A DNA stretch of 15,847 nucleotides from Butyrivibrio sp. (GCF_024699075.1 NZ_JAILQF010000198.1:1-15847); one strand, 5' to 3'; shown: positions 6,419 to 15,202, counted from the stretch's first letter. The notes: generated from the letters alone by a model not told the origin. Translations and numbers: made by a program.

Positions 6419-8358
6419 AAGATTGTACCTCCGAGTGTCTGGGATATGATCATGCTGAGCATTATTATAAGTACAGCTGTTGTAATAGCCATACTAGGTA
6501 TCATAAGCTTACGCTGACCACATACGTTCTTGAAATAAAGGTTAGAAAGGACAAGTTCCTTATCTGAACCCATAGAGCTTACGAATGCATCATTTTTACC
6601 TGTGTTGATACCATTCATGTATGACAGCTTCTGATTAGCACGAAGATTCTTATCATGAATATATGCAAGAATCGGAACTGCAAAGAAGAAGCAGATCAAT
6701 ATGATCAGTATATAAAGAACATTGTTACCGATAACCTGCTTGGACTCTCCGAACATCTCTACAAGAAGAGGATCAACATATGTTGATGACAGAAGCGGGA
6801 ACAGTACACAAAGAGCAATCATTAAGATCGCATGAATTGTAAGTGAGATCATCTCATTACGTTTTGTGATATCTCTTACTACAGGCTTGTTGGTATGAGC
6901 AATAAGCTTACCAAGCCACTTGGTCCAGTAGAATGATGTTGTAGCTGAACCAAAGCAGATAAAGAATACCAGCATGATATTACTTTCATCTACTGATGCC
7001 TTAAGAGCTGCCCATTTTGAAATAAGCATTCCGAAAGGAGCAAGGAACATACCGCAGATTCCGATAAACATGAATACTGCAAGTACAGGAAGTCTGTATA
7101 AAAGACCATGCATGTTTTCTACGTCACGGCTGTGGAGAGAGTTCTCTGTAGCACCGATGTCCTGGAACAGAAGTGATTTTGATATTGCATGGAATATCAT
7201 GAGGAAGCATCCTGCCCATATTGTCTCAGGTCGGCCAACACCAGCGCAGGCAACCATAAGTCCCAGATTTGAAATTGTGGACATAGCAAGAACTTTTTTA
7301 CCATCACTTTGTGCAATAGCCATTATTGATGCTGAAAGGAAAGTAAAACCGCCAATAAATGAGATCATTGTTCCGGTAAGTGTACCTGACATTGCAGGAG
7401 CAAGACGGAACAAAACATATATACCGGCTTTAACCATTGTAGCTGAGTGCAAAAGTGCTGATGAAGGTGTCGGTGCAACCATGGCACCAAGAAGCCACTT
7501 TGAAAATGGAAGCTGAGCAGCCTTTGTAAGAGCAGCAAATGCAATTAAAGCAACACCGATTATAGCAGCTTTTGAATAGGTATCACCATGAACCTGAGCA
7601 AGCTCTACAAGTGCTGTCAAAGATGCTGTCTTTTCAGTTACTGCAAAATAAATAATTCCAATGCAAAGTGCACATCCACCTAAAAGGTTCATCCACAATG
7701 CTCTAAAGGAATTAGCTATAGCTTCTTCTTCTCTTGTATATCCAATAAGAAGGAATGAACATACACTTGTTGTCTCCCAGAAAAGCTCAATCCAGAGAAG
7801 ACTCTGTGAAAGAACAAATCCGAACATGGCTCCAAGGAATATGAAAAGAATCATAAAGAAATAATATCTTCTATCCTGGATATTAGTGTGATAATGCTGA
7901 TATCCATGCATATAGCCAACTGCATAGATAACGATAAGGGAACCGATTATTCCGATAATAATGCACATCAGAATTGAAAGATGATCAACACGAATATGTG
8001 CAAGACCTCCTTCATCAAGCTCAGGTCCCATGAGCTCAAGCCACATAATGGCAAGTGTTGGAACTATTGACAAAAGGCTGATCCACGGACGTTTGTACTT
8101 AAAGCTAAGAAAAGTAACAACGCACATAAGGACAACCTCAGCTGCAAGAATCAGCTTGTCGATAGCCTCCGTTTCTACATAAAATTCCTGCGGTTCAAAT
8201 CCGGACATACCCCATTGAACGACAAGGATTCCTACCGTGATCATAATGATAACGGCACTTACATAGGCGATTGCATTTCTTACCTTATTAACTCTGATGC
8301 AAAACATAAATACGGAGATAATAAGCGGAAAGCAAATCAGGAATGGTATTTCCCACAT
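6415..8358 (-). CDS. echA: Ech hydrogenase membrane subunit A (NuoL/Mrp antiporter-like)
   Basis: Ion-translocating subunit of the membrane arm, homologous to NuoL/NuoM and Mrp antiporter subunits. It has 647 residues and about fifteen or more hydrophobic segments across its length. Charged residues expected in the proton channel are seen: E191 and E195 in WIELFWETTSVCSFLLIGY, K279 in ALTKAAQLPFSKWL, and H304 and K310 in LLHSATMVKAGIY. It is the first gene of the six-gene operon. AAGGAG precedes the ATG by nine bases. Whether the pumped ion is H+ or Na+ cannot be told from the sequence. Confidence 0.95.
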   Translation of the reverse strand: MWEIPFLICFPLIISVFMFCIRVNKVRNAIAYVSAVIIMITVGILVVQWGMSGFEPQEFYVETEAIDKLILAAEVVLMCVVTFLSFKYKRPWISLLSIVPTLAIMWLELMGPELDEGGLAHIRVDHLSILMCIIIGIIGSLIVIYAVGYMHGYQHYHTNIQDRRYYFFMILFIFLGAMFGFVLSQSLLWIELFWETTSVCSFLLIGYTREEEAIANSFRALWMNLLGGCALCIGIIYFAVTEKTASLTALVELAQVHGDTYSKAAIIGVALIAFAALTKAAQLPFSKWLLGAMVAPTPSSALLHSATMVKAGIYVLFRLAPAMSGTLTGTMISFIGGFTFLSASIMAIAQSDGKKVLAMSTISNLGLMVACAGVGRPETIWAGCFLMIFHAISKSLLFQDIGATENSLHSRDVENMHGLLYRLPVLAVFMFIGICGMFLAPFGMLISKWAALKASVDESNIMLVFFICFGSATTSFYWTKWLGKLIAHTNKPVVRDITKRNEMISLTIHAILMIALCVLFPLLSSTYVDPLLVEMFGESKQVIGNNVLYILIILICFFFAVPILAYIHDKNLRANQKLSYMNGINTGKNDAFVSSMGSDKELVLSNLYFKNVCGQRKLMIPSMAITTAVLIIMLSMIISQTLGGTIL

Positions 8359-8391
8359 GTCTGTAAACTCCTTTCAGTCTTTTATTTGCAT

Positions 8392-8460
8392 AAAAAAAGC
8401 GTTAACACATGAGCACTAAACGACCGAGCCAATGCCGAAATGTTACCTCACAAGCAACGC
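8392..8460 (-). promoter_or_regulatory. Possible leader hairpin with T tract upstream of echA
   Basis: On the minus strand, arms gcgtt/aacgc (8456-8460 and 8399-8403) and tgag/ctca (8447-8450 and 8410-8413) can pair around a structured insert. The base of the stem is followed directly by seven T (8392-8398). This layout resembles an attenuator in the 5' leader of the ech transcript. Pairing is interrupted, and no known riboswitch was recognised. Confidence 0.3.
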
Positions 8461-8480
8461 CTTGCAATAAGCCAACATTT

Positions 8481-8509
8481 AATATACATCGATTCGATTT
8501 TTATTTCTA
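8481..8509 (-). promoter_or_regulatory. Candidate promoter of the ech operon
   Basis: On the minus strand a TAGAAA (-35, 8504-8509) and a TATATT (-10, 8481-8486) are separated by 17 bases. This would give a leader of about 115 bases before echA, containing the hairpin at 8392-8460. The -35 matches the consensus at only four of six positions. Confidence 0.35.
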
Positions 8510-8518
8510 GTTAAATAT

Positions 8519-8547
8519 TTCACAAAATAATATAGAAAAACTATACT
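8519..8547 (+). promoter_or_regulatory. Candidate promoter of hypA
   Basis: TTCACA (8519-8524) and TATACT (8542-8547) are separated by 17 bases, each matching the sigma-A consensus at five of six positions. It faces hypA and would give a leader of about 135 bases. The ech promoter candidate points the other way just beside it, so both could respond to one regulator. Confidence 0.5.
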
Positions 8548-8689
8548 ATTTATGCTAAAGTGATGTTTGTAAAGCCTTATTATATGGACATTTTAGCCTT
8601 TGCCTATTTTTACATTCACTATTTATGGGCAATAACAAATTTTTAGTATCTTAAGCATTAGGAGTTATCGGCTCCGGAAAGATTTTACC

Positions 8690-9037
8690 ATGCATGAAAT
8701 GAGTTATATATTACGCCTTGCCAATATGGCTGCTGATACTGCAAAAGCCAATAATGCAAATAAAGTTGAGTCTGTTTCCATCCAGGTAGGCGAAATGACA
8801 GGTCTAATACCGGAATATCTTGAACGCTATTATCCCAAAGCTGTTGATGGTACTATTCTTGAAGGCTCCAAGCTCGAAATAGAATACCTTCCTGTTTTAG
8901 TAAAATGCAAAACCTGCGGATGTAATTACCATCCTGATAAAACTAATGAGTATCTGTGCCCCTCTTGCCATAATGCAGGAAGTGATCTTCTGCAAGGCAG
9001 AGAATTTCTTATTAAAAATATCGTTATAGATGACTAA
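8690..9037 (+). CDS. hypA: Hydrogenase nickel incorporation protein HypA
   Basis: Delivers nickel to the hydrogenase large subunit together with HypB. It begins MHEMSYI, where His2 and Glu3 form the known N-terminal nickel site. The C-terminal part carries a zinc-binding domain with CKTCG and CPSCH pairs around residues 74-96. The length of 115 is standard. It is transcribed away from echA across a 331-base region, consistent with service to the Ech large subunit. The ribosome site before the ATG is weak (GGAAAG about eight bases away). Confidence 0.95.
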   Translation: MHEMSYILRLANMAADTAKANNANKVESVSIQVGEMTGLIPEYLERYYPKAVDGTILEGSKLEIEYLPVLVKCKTCGCNYHPDKTNEYLCPSCHNAGSDLLQGREFLIKNIVIDD

Positions 9038-9189
9038 AATACATCGTACTATGTAGATAAATACTAAACTTGATTATTCTCATTCATTAATAACAAAATT
9101 ATCTTTTCTCTTAAAAGGGCATACAACACCATTTAATTTATCGGTTGAATTATTCATATATTTAATGTTCGTTATTTAGTATTTACTTA

Positions 9190-9529
9190 TTATATTATAA
9201 CGTCTTTTTCTGCTTTTTCTATCATATCCTGCCTCTTCTTAACAAAATTTTTCATTTCCACCTCATGCCTCAAGTTAAACGAGTAAATAATGTTTCAAAT
9301 TGATTGATCTCGTGACACCAATTTGCAAAAGAAGATGAAACATTTTCAAACTTATACTGCTTTATTAAAGGCAAAACACTAAAAGCCCACTATTTGTCCC
9401 ATATTTAAACCGATTGCTTCATCTTTTATGTGTTTTGTTATATGTTTAAATAATTCAAATGGCACACTTTCAGCCAATAAAACCATTACAAAATTAATGT
9501 CAATTATTAAAAAAGCATAAATTCGTCAT
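9190..9529 (-). pseudogene. Decayed gene of unknown family, frameshifted
   Basis: Three protein-like minus-strand segments follow each other without gaps but in shifting frames. The first (about 9382-9520, including LLAESVPFELFKHITKHIKD) ends at a TAG. A one-base shift near 9385 continues it as FSVLPLIKQYKFENVSSSF and on to a TGA at 9270-9272. A second shift near 9290 opens YSFNLRHEVEMKNFVKKRQD, ending at the TAA at 9190-9192. A possible original ATG is at 9527-9529, with a further shift in the following T tract. Joined, they give a protein of roughly 110 residues. I do not recognise the family. Decay is inferred from composition and continuity alone; chance short frames in AT-rich DNA remain possible. 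Confidence 0.35.
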
Positions 9530-9641
9530 GTTAACTCCCAGCCTTTAAAGTGATAAAGTATGTTTTATATTTAATCAAGCAAATAGCACATTTTTATTAT
9601 TATTTCAATTTTTTTAATTGTTAGGGTGCAAGGGAGCATAT

Positions 9642-10184
9642 ATGGGAACAAATTATTATCTGGACGAGGTCTTAAGGCGCTATTCAAGCTCTTTTGATCT
9701 TTACAGGGATTATTCCTTGAAAGGCGAAAAGTATCCGGCATATGGATACTTTTTTTCATTAGGAGAGAAATATGTCTTAAAAAAAGAGGCAACTCTTTGG
9801 TCAATAAGAGCTTATGAACATGTCCTTTTCTGTGAGACAGATACAATAACTATTGATTATATAAAGCATCTTTATGATGTTATGGAGAGTCATATGGAGC
9901 CTGATCTTGTAAGAAAAGGTCAGAAATATCCGGAAAAGGATCACATGATCTCTTATCTTACTATTGTAGTTATATCAAAGAACACCCCGGATGAGGAAAC
10001 CATCAAAGAAATACGCAAATTCCGCTTTGACAAAGGATATCTTTTCAATTTCCGCGGTCACAGCGAAGGTGGTTTTTTATGTGCCTGTCTCGATTCCCAA
10101 AAGATCATTACTAACAACAGGGCTAAGAGATTAAAGAAAATGTTTGAGGATGTATTTGTATACCTTGATAAAAAGGCTTCCTGA
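9642..10184 (+). CDS. Conserved-looking hypothetical protein upstream of cstA
   Basis: A 180-residue soluble protein starting MGTNYYLDEVLRRYSSSFDL, with no signal peptide or membrane segment. A TTG 24 bases upstream could extend it, but the ATG at 9642 is preferred because GGGAG lies just before it. The sequence is rich in Tyr and Phe, with mixed helix and strand character: an N-terminal helix, KYPAYGYFFSLGEKYVLKKEATLW, a central helix around residues 68-88, then a hydrophobic strand YLTIVVISKNTP and FRGHSEGGFLCACLD. The basic KRLKKMFEDVFVYLDKK closes it. It is 87 bases upstream of cstA on the same strand. I could not assign a function; a link to CstA is inferred only from position. Confidence 0.8.
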   Translation: MGTNYYLDEVLRRYSSSFDLYRDYSLKGEKYPAYGYFFSLGEKYVLKKEATLWSIRAYEHVLFCETDTITIDYIKHLYDVMESHMEPDLVRKGQKYPEKDHMISYLTIVVISKNTPDEETIKEIRKFRFDKGYLFNFRGHSEGGFLCACLDSQKIITNNRAKRLKKMFEDVFVYLDKKAS

Positions 10185-10200
10185 GCATTTCATAGCTAAT

Positions 10201-10235
10201 AATTAAAGTATCTGTACTGCAGAGATTCTTTAATT
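10201..10235 (+). other. Intercistronic hairpin between the 180-aa gene and cstA
   Basis: Arms aattaaag/ctttaatt (8 bp) enclose a smaller potential stem around tgtactgcaga. There is no T run after it. It may be a weak terminator or an RNA-processing site that uncouples cstA from the upstream gene. Confidence 0.35.
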
Positions 10236-10271
10236 TCTATAAACTCATAATTATAAGGAGGAGACAGTATT

Positions 10272-12014
10272 ATGAATGCAGCATTATTATTAATCGTTAG
10301 CATCGCAATTCTTGCCTGTGGATATGTATTCTACGGCGGATGGCTTGCTAAGCAGTGGGGAATCGATCCTAAGAGAAAGACTCCTGCTCATGAACTTGAA
10401 GATGGTATGGACTATGTACCTGCCAAAACACCTGTCCTTATGGGACATCACTTTTCTTCTATAGCAGGTGCAGGCCCAATTAACGGTCCTATCCAGGCCG
10501 CAGTTTTTGGTTGGGTTCCAGTTCTTTTATGGGTTCTTATCGGAGGTATTTTCTTCGGTGGTGTTCATGACTTTGGTGCTCTTTTTGCTTCACTTAGAAA
10601 TAAGGGCCAGTCAATCGGTGAGATCATTGACAACTCAATGGGCAAAAAGTCAAAGAGACTTTTCCTTACATTTGGATATCTTACACTTCTTCTTGTTGTT
10701 GCAGCTTTTGCTTCTATCGTAGCCAGCACTTTTGGTACAACTACTTCAACAGGTGTAGCTGTAGAAGGTGCAACTCTTGCAGCTAACGAGTCAACAGCAA
10801 TGATTTCTTTCCTTTTCATCGCTCTTGCTATCGTATTCGGATTCTTTGTATATAGAAAGAATGCTCCTATAGGAATCGCATCAGTATTCGGTTGCCTTGG
10901 TATCGTTGCTATTGTTGCTATCGGCCTTAACTTCCATCCAATCGCACTTACTTATAACACATGGATGATCGTTATCGGTGCTTATATTCTTGTAGCATCC
11001 GTTACACCTGTATGGATACTTCTTCAGCCTCGTGATTACCTTAGCTCATTCCTTCTTTACTTCATGATCGCTGCCGGAATAGTTGCAGTTATCGGTGCTG
11101 TTGTTACAGGTCATGGCAGTTTTGCTGTTCCTGCTTTTGGAGATTCAGCACTTAAAGGAACCGGCGTATTTACAACAGGTACAATGTTCCCTGCTCTGTT
11201 TGTTACAATCGCTTGCGGTGCTATTTCCGGTTTCCATTCACTTGTTTCTTCAGGAACTACTGCTAAGCAGCTTGATAACGAAAAAGATGCTAAGCCAGTT
11301 GCATTTGGTTCAATGCTTATTGAATGTGTTGTTGCTGTTATATCTCTTTGCGCTATAGGTTTTGTATGGACATCTGCTTCAGATGGTACATATGCATCTC
11401 CTACACAGGTATTTGCCGGCGGACTTTCAGCTATGATCGGTTCATTTGCTGGAGAAGGCGCTCAGCACGTTTTATACCAGATGCTTATCCTTGCTGTATC
11501 TGTATTCTGTCTTACATCACTTGATACAGCTACAAGACTTGCAAGATATATGCTTCAGGAATTTGTTCTTGAAAATGGTCAGAGTTATAAAGATGCAAAG
11601 GGCATCGGACGTATTATTGGTAATCCTTTAGTTGCTACAGCTATCACAGTTGTACTTGGTGTTGCTCTTGGTCTTACAGGATATACCAAGATATGGCCAC
11701 TCTTTGGTGCTGCTAACCAGCTCCTTGCAGCTCTTGGTCTCATCGCTGTATGCACATGGCTTGGTCAGGTTGGAAAGAACAATAAGATGTTCTTCGTACC
11801 TATGGTATTTATGCTTATTGTAACAATTGTTTCACTTATCCAGACTATCATCGCTAAGGTTAATGCATTTAGATCATCAGGAGATATATGGGCTGTTATC
11901 CAGGCTGCAATTGCTGTACTTCTTGTATCTCTTTCACTTGTACTTGCTCATACAGCATTTAAGACATTACAGGCTCAGCGTAAGTCCAAGAAAGACAAAG
12001 AGAACGTTGCTTAA
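10272..12014 (+). CDS. cstA: CstA-family carbon starvation protein (peptide/pyruvate transporter)
   Basis: Integral membrane transporter of the CstA family; characterised members take up peptides or pyruvate. The diagnostic GHHFSSIAGAGPINGP (about residues 58-73) and GVHDFGALFASLRNKGQSIGEI motifs are present, with SLDTATRLARYMLQEF and PLFGAANQLLAALGL later. About 13-16 hydrophobic segments are visible. At 580 residues it matches the shorter Gram-positive form rather than the roughly 700-residue E. coli CstA. AAGGAGG sits just upstream of the ATG. Codon use is strongly biased, as in highly expressed genes. A strong terminator follows 25 bases after the stop. Substrate cannot be told from sequence. 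Confidence 0.93.
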   Translation: MNAALLLIVSIAILACGYVFYGGWLAKQWGIDPKRKTPAHELEDGMDYVPAKTPVLMGHHFSSIAGAGPINGPIQAAVFGWVPVLLWVLIGGIFFGGVHDFGALFASLRNKGQSIGEIIDNSMGKKSKRLFLTFGYLTLLLVVAAFASIVASTFGTTTSTGVAVEGATLAANESTAMISFLFIALAIVFGFFVYRKNAPIGIASVFGCLGIVAIVAIGLNFHPIALTYNTWMIVIGAYILVASVTPVWILLQPRDYLSSFLLYFMIAAGIVAVIGAVVTGHGSFAVPAFGDSALKGTGVFTTGTMFPALFVTIACGAISGFHSLVSSGTTAKQLDNEKDAKPVAFGSMLIECVVAVISLCAIGFVWTSASDGTYASPTQVFAGGLSAMIGSFAGEGAQHVLYQMLILAVSVFCLTSLDTATRLARYMLQEFVLENGQSYKDAKGIGRIIGNPLVATAITVVLGVALGLTGYTKIWPLFGAANQLLAALGLIAVCTWLGQVGKNNKMFFVPMVFMLIVTIVSLIQTIIAKVNAFRSSGDIWAVIQAAIAVLLVSLSLVLAHTAFKTLQAQRKSKKDKENVA

Positions 12015-12038
12015 CTATATGTATTCTTATCAGCTTTA

Positions 12039-12082
12039 AAAAAAGAGCTTTCAGAATTAATTTATTCTGAGAGCTCTTTTTT
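12039..12082. terminator. Bidirectional rho-independent terminator (cstA / tldE)
   Basis: Arms agagct-t-tcagaat (12044-12057) and attctga-g-agctct (12064-12077) pair almost perfectly with a six-base loop. They are flanked by an A run on the left and a T run on the right. It can stop transcription from both converging genes; the stop codons lie within about 30 bases on each side. Confidence 0.9.
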
Positions 12083-12086
12083 ATTA

Positions 12087-13388
12087 TTACGCGCCTGTTA
12101 CTGTTACGTTTTCAATTCTTGTTATCTTAGGAAGCTTTGCATTATCATACTGGACAAGTTCTTTAGACATAGACATATTCTTTACAAGATCAAGCATATT
12201 ACCTGATACAGAACCTCCGGATACGGCTGTTACTGTTTCTTTGCCATCTTTAATCTCGTGAAGATAAGCAAGACGGATTTCACCAAATATATCTCCTGTC
12301 ATAGCATGTACCTGAAAATCTGAAAATTCTACAGGTTCAAGATATTTGCCACATCTTAATTCTTCTTCTGTCTTTGTACCACCTGATACCTCAGTATTTG
12401 TGATTATAAATGTGTCTTTTTCATTCAGATAATATCCAAATTTTGTAGGTCCCCAGAAGGCTACCGGAACATTTTCTTCCATTATAGTCATATCCTTTAC
12501 AGGTGTTCCTTCAGGATCGTAATCGAAATTCTTTGATGAATTATCAAGATACTTTACAGCCTTAATGGTAATCTTATCGCCTTTTACATCATTTGCTATA
12601 GGAGTACCCTTTTTCCACTTACTGGTCTTCATATATATGTTACCAGTGTGAAGATTACTTAAAAAGAATCTGTATATCTCTTTGGCATCACTTGTTGTAA
12701 ATACACATGGAATCTGGCCTAGAGCAGGTGTTTTTGTTGTTACAAGCCTGTCTTTACCATATTTCATTGCTTTATCAATTGTATCTTTTATATTTTTTTC
12801 ATCACATGTACCTGAGTTAAATGCTCTATAAAGCTCAATTTCATGATCTTTTTCTTTGGTCCTTGCATTAACTACTGCTTCAAGCATTGAAGAAGGATAT
12901 GTCTGTGTTACATCTATACCTTTACTTGTAATGATTCGCTTTGTAATATGAGAAGCGAATATTTCGTAACTGTTTATATCCTCTGTTTCTGTTTCATTTA
13001 CTGATTCCATTGTTGTAATGAAATCTTTGGATATATCAGAAAGTGATAAAAGCTCTTTAGCTTCTTTCTTATCAGCACTCTGAGGATCTTTTAAATCAAA
13101 ATACTTATCTTTGACATATTCTGACTGAACTACAAGATCCGCAATTGTCTTTTTAATATACTCATCAGTTTCACTTGGATTTATAGTAGCTGTTGCAAGT
13201 CCTGTATATTCATTATTGTCAAAATTCTTATATACAGAAATATCTATATTTTTTACATCAGTTACTCTGTTTTGATCAAGTTCATGTCTTATATAATAAA
13301 ATTCCCAACCATGCTTTGTTGTCTCAGTGATGACCCAATTATCAGCACCGCTTTCATTAAGCAGGTCTTTAAGCTGTTCTATCTTCAT
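12087..13388 (-). CDS. tldE: TldE/PmbA-family protein (partner of TldD metallopeptidase)
   Basis: Non-catalytic partner of the TldD-TldE protease complex, which in E. coli degrades unfolded peptides and processes microcin B17. The 433-residue protein has the PmbA/TldE C-terminal region, including AVSGGSVSGNMLDLVKNM, and lacks the HExxxH metal motif found in its neighbour, as expected for TldE. It is translationally coupled to tldD by an ATGA overlap. It ends next to the bidirectional terminator. The N-terminal half is charged and less conserved. Confidence 0.88.
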   Translation of the reverse strand: MKIEQLKDLLNESGADNWVITETTKHGWEFYYIRHELDQNRVTDVKNIDISVYKNFDNNEYTGLATATINPSETDEYIKKTIADLVVQSEYVKDKYFDLKDPQSADKKEAKELLSLSDISKDFITTMESVNETETEDINSYEIFASHITKRIITSKGIDVTQTYPSSMLEAVVNARTKEKDHEIELYRAFNSGTCDEKNIKDTIDKAMKYGKDRLVTTKTPALGQIPCVFTTSDAKEIYRFFLSNLHTGNIYMKTSKWKKGTPIANDVKGDKITIKAVKYLDNSSKNFDYDPEGTPVKDMTIMEENVPVAFWGPTKFGYYLNEKDTFIITNTEVSGGTKTEEELRCGKYLEPVEFSDFQVHAMTGDIFGEIRLAYLHEIKDGKETVTAVSGGSVSGNMLDLVKNMSMSKELVQYDNAKLPKITRIENVTVTGA

Positions 13389-14818
13389 CCCAGTATTCCT
13401 TTCGTTTTAAGATATGGGCCGCCGTCTGATACCTTAACCCATTCTTTGTAGCCTTTACCACATCCACCTGCGCCGAATGTCTGTCTGTCTTTTGAACACA
13501 TGGTAATGTTGCCAAGAAGATCAGGGACATAGCCTGTCATAATTATAGGAGCTACAACTTTACCTGTAAGCTTACCATCAACGATCTCACGGCCTTTGGA
13601 TATGATACACTGAATTCCCCAATGTTTTGGATCCTCCATACCACTTTCCATTCCTTCGAGAAGATAGCCTTTTTTAACAGATGCGATCATTTCTTCTTTG
13701 GTATACTCACCGGAATCAAATACTGTGTTGGTCATTCGTGTATAAGCCTTATGAGCGAAGTTTTCACGCTTACCATTACCTGTAGGCTTTGTTCCAAGTC
13801 TAAGGGCACTGAGGGCGTCACAGATACCTGTATTAAGTATGCCATGATCTATTTCTATAACATCGCCTGCCATTGTTCCTTCATCATCAAAGAAATAGCT
13901 TGCAACATCATCAGCACAAAGCGCTCCCTCATGCATAGTTACATTATCAGATCCAACGCGCTTTCCAATATACTCTTTGCCAAGGGCTCTGTTTTTTACA
14001 AACATATCCATCTCTACGCCATGGCCAAAAGCCTCATGCGCAATAAGTCCTGTAACCTCAGGACATGTGATGATCTCGTATTCTCCTGGAACAATTGCTG
14101 TTGAATCAAGTAGCTCTTCTACATTCTTGACTGTATCTTCTATCTTAGCTTCAAGCCCTGATAAAAGCTCACATCCTCCCATTCCGGAATGCGATGCATA
14201 TTCCTGCTTGTTCTTGCCATCACGTGATGCAATTGGCATAATAGCACCTTCGCTGTATACATATGCCTGGCGAAGGTCTCTGTTTTTAGACAGGAACATC
14301 TTACATACATGAGTAGTTCTCCATAATGCATAACACTCGATAAGATGGTCGCCAAGAGCCATACCTTTATCTGATATAGCCTTTAAGCGATTAGCTATAT
14401 CTTCTACATCAGCCTCTTCTGGAAGAATCTCTACTTCCTTTTGTCCCATGAATTCTAATGGTTCATCATCTAAAACAGGTGTAGGATATGTCTTTACATT
14501 AAGCATCTTTAAAAGCTCAAGCTGTTTGCCTATCTCTTCTTTTACGATTTGTGATATGTGGTCGGCATCACGCATGTCATCAGTATTAAGAGCATATTCG
14601 CTATACTGTCCATCTTTATAAACTCTGAATACTACTCCTCTTTCCGTCATCATAGTTTCATTTGAAACATGCTTGGAATGTTGTGTTATTGTAACCTCAA
14701 GCCCTTTAGAGTCTGTACAAAGAGCACTGACATAATCATATTCTTTGTAAAGAAGCTGTATTACTTCTTTTATGACCGGAGCTATAGACTCAAGGTAAGT
14801 TGAAAATGGTGTCTTCAT
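13385..14818 (-). CDS. tldD: TldD-family metallopeptidase
   Basis: Zinc-dependent catalytic half of the TldD-TldE complex. The metal motif HExxxH is seen as HEAFGH at residues 261-266, and the conserved C-terminal cysteine in GAGGCGKGYKEW is at about 453. The length is 477 from the chosen ATG (14816-14818), which is preceded by AAAGGCGGGG. An in-frame ATG 36 bases upstream would add 12 residues but has no ribosome site. It is the first gene of the tldD-tldE pair. The native substrate in this organism is unknown; no peptide toxin or microcin gene was seen nearby. Confidence 0.92.
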   Translation of the reverse strand: MKTPFSTYLESIAPVIKEVIQLLYKEYDYVSALCTDSKGLEVTITQHSKHVSNETMMTERGVVFRVYKDGQYSEYALNTDDMRDADHISQIVKEEIGKQLELLKMLNVKTYPTPVLDDEPLEFMGQKEVEILPEEADVEDIANRLKAISDKGMALGDHLIECYALWRTTHVCKMFLSKNRDLRQAYVYSEGAIMPIASRDGKNKQEYASHSGMGGCELLSGLEAKIEDTVKNVEELLDSTAIVPGEYEIITCPEVTGLIAHEAFGHGVEMDMFVKNRALGKEYIGKRVGSDNVTMHEGALCADDVASYFFDDEGTMAGDVIEIDHGILNTGICDALSALRLGTKPTGNGKRENFAHKAYTRMTNTVFDSGEYTKEEMIASVKKGYLLEGMESGMEDPKHWGIQCIISKGREIVDGKLTGKVVAPIIMTGYVPDLLGNITMCSKDRQTFGAGGCGKGYKEWVKVSDGGPYLKTKGILG

Positions 14819-14911
14819 GTCCCCGCCTTTCTTTATTTTGTACATTTCATCCATAATATTCGCATATTAAAGAATTGTTTTCAATATAAATAAGATGAAA
14901 ATTACATAAAA

Positions 14912-14953
14912 AACCCTTCAGAATCTTGGCTTTACCACAAACTCTGAAGGGTT
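14912..14953 (-). terminator. Rho-independent terminator of the 59-aa gene
   Basis: An 11-bp perfect stem (aacccttcaga/tctgaagggtt) with a 20-base loop is followed by a T run on the minus strand. It lies about 50 bases past the stop codon at 15005 and separates this gene from tldD. Confidence 0.85.
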
Positions 14954-15004
14954 GTAATTACTAAGCATTATAATCGCAAATACATTCACTATTTTTATAT
15001 AGTA

Positions 15005-15184
15005 TTATCTTATAACTTTAAGTAAATCTCTGATATCTCCTATGCTCTGTTCTTTAACATACTCTGGTGTATGTGTTCTTAACCATTTTGCATATGCATC
15101 TACTGTCATTTTTCTTGGAAGCGATATACCAAGCTTCTTATGGATCATGATTGCATCTTTGAGCTGATTAGCGGTTGCCTGCAT
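15005..15184 (-). CDS. Small hypothetical protein, 59 residues
   Basis: Starts MQATANQLKDAIMIHKKLGI at the ATG (15182-15184), directly after AAAAGGAGG. A longer in-frame reading from 15256 lacks a ribosome site and adds an unlikely Cys-rich lead. The protein is basic, with helices around residues 4-18 and 26-36 and a C-terminal helix SIGDIRDLLKVIR. It has no signal peptide or membrane segment. It has its own terminator and candidate promoters, so it is probably monocistronic. I do not recognise the family. The helical, basic makeup would fit a small nucleic-acid- or protein-binding factor, but that is a guess. Confidence 0.75.
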   Translation of the reverse strand: MQATANQLKDAIMIHKKLGISLPRKMTVDAYAKWLRTHTPEYVKEQSIGDIRDLLKVIR

Positions 15185-15202
15185 ATATGCCTCCTTTTCC
15201 GG

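Noticed and set aside
6974..7516. A 180-codon plus-strand open frame inside echA
   Set aside because: It is antisense to a clear antiporter-like coding sequence and has no ribosome site or recognisable protein features.
9058..9185. An 11-base inverted repeat (taaatactaaa at 9058-9068, tttagtattta at 9175-9185) as insertion-sequence ends
   Set aside because: The arms are AT-rich, the interior holds no gene, and no target duplication is seen; chance is likely in such AT-rich DNA.
10468..12039. Leucine-rich plus-strand frames inside cstA
   Set aside because: They are out-of-frame shadows of the T-rich codons of a membrane protein and none has a ribosome site.
14819..14854. Longer tldD start at 14854
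   Set aside because: No ribosome site precedes it, whereas the ATG at 14816-14818 has a G-rich site at suitable spacing and gives the family's usual length.
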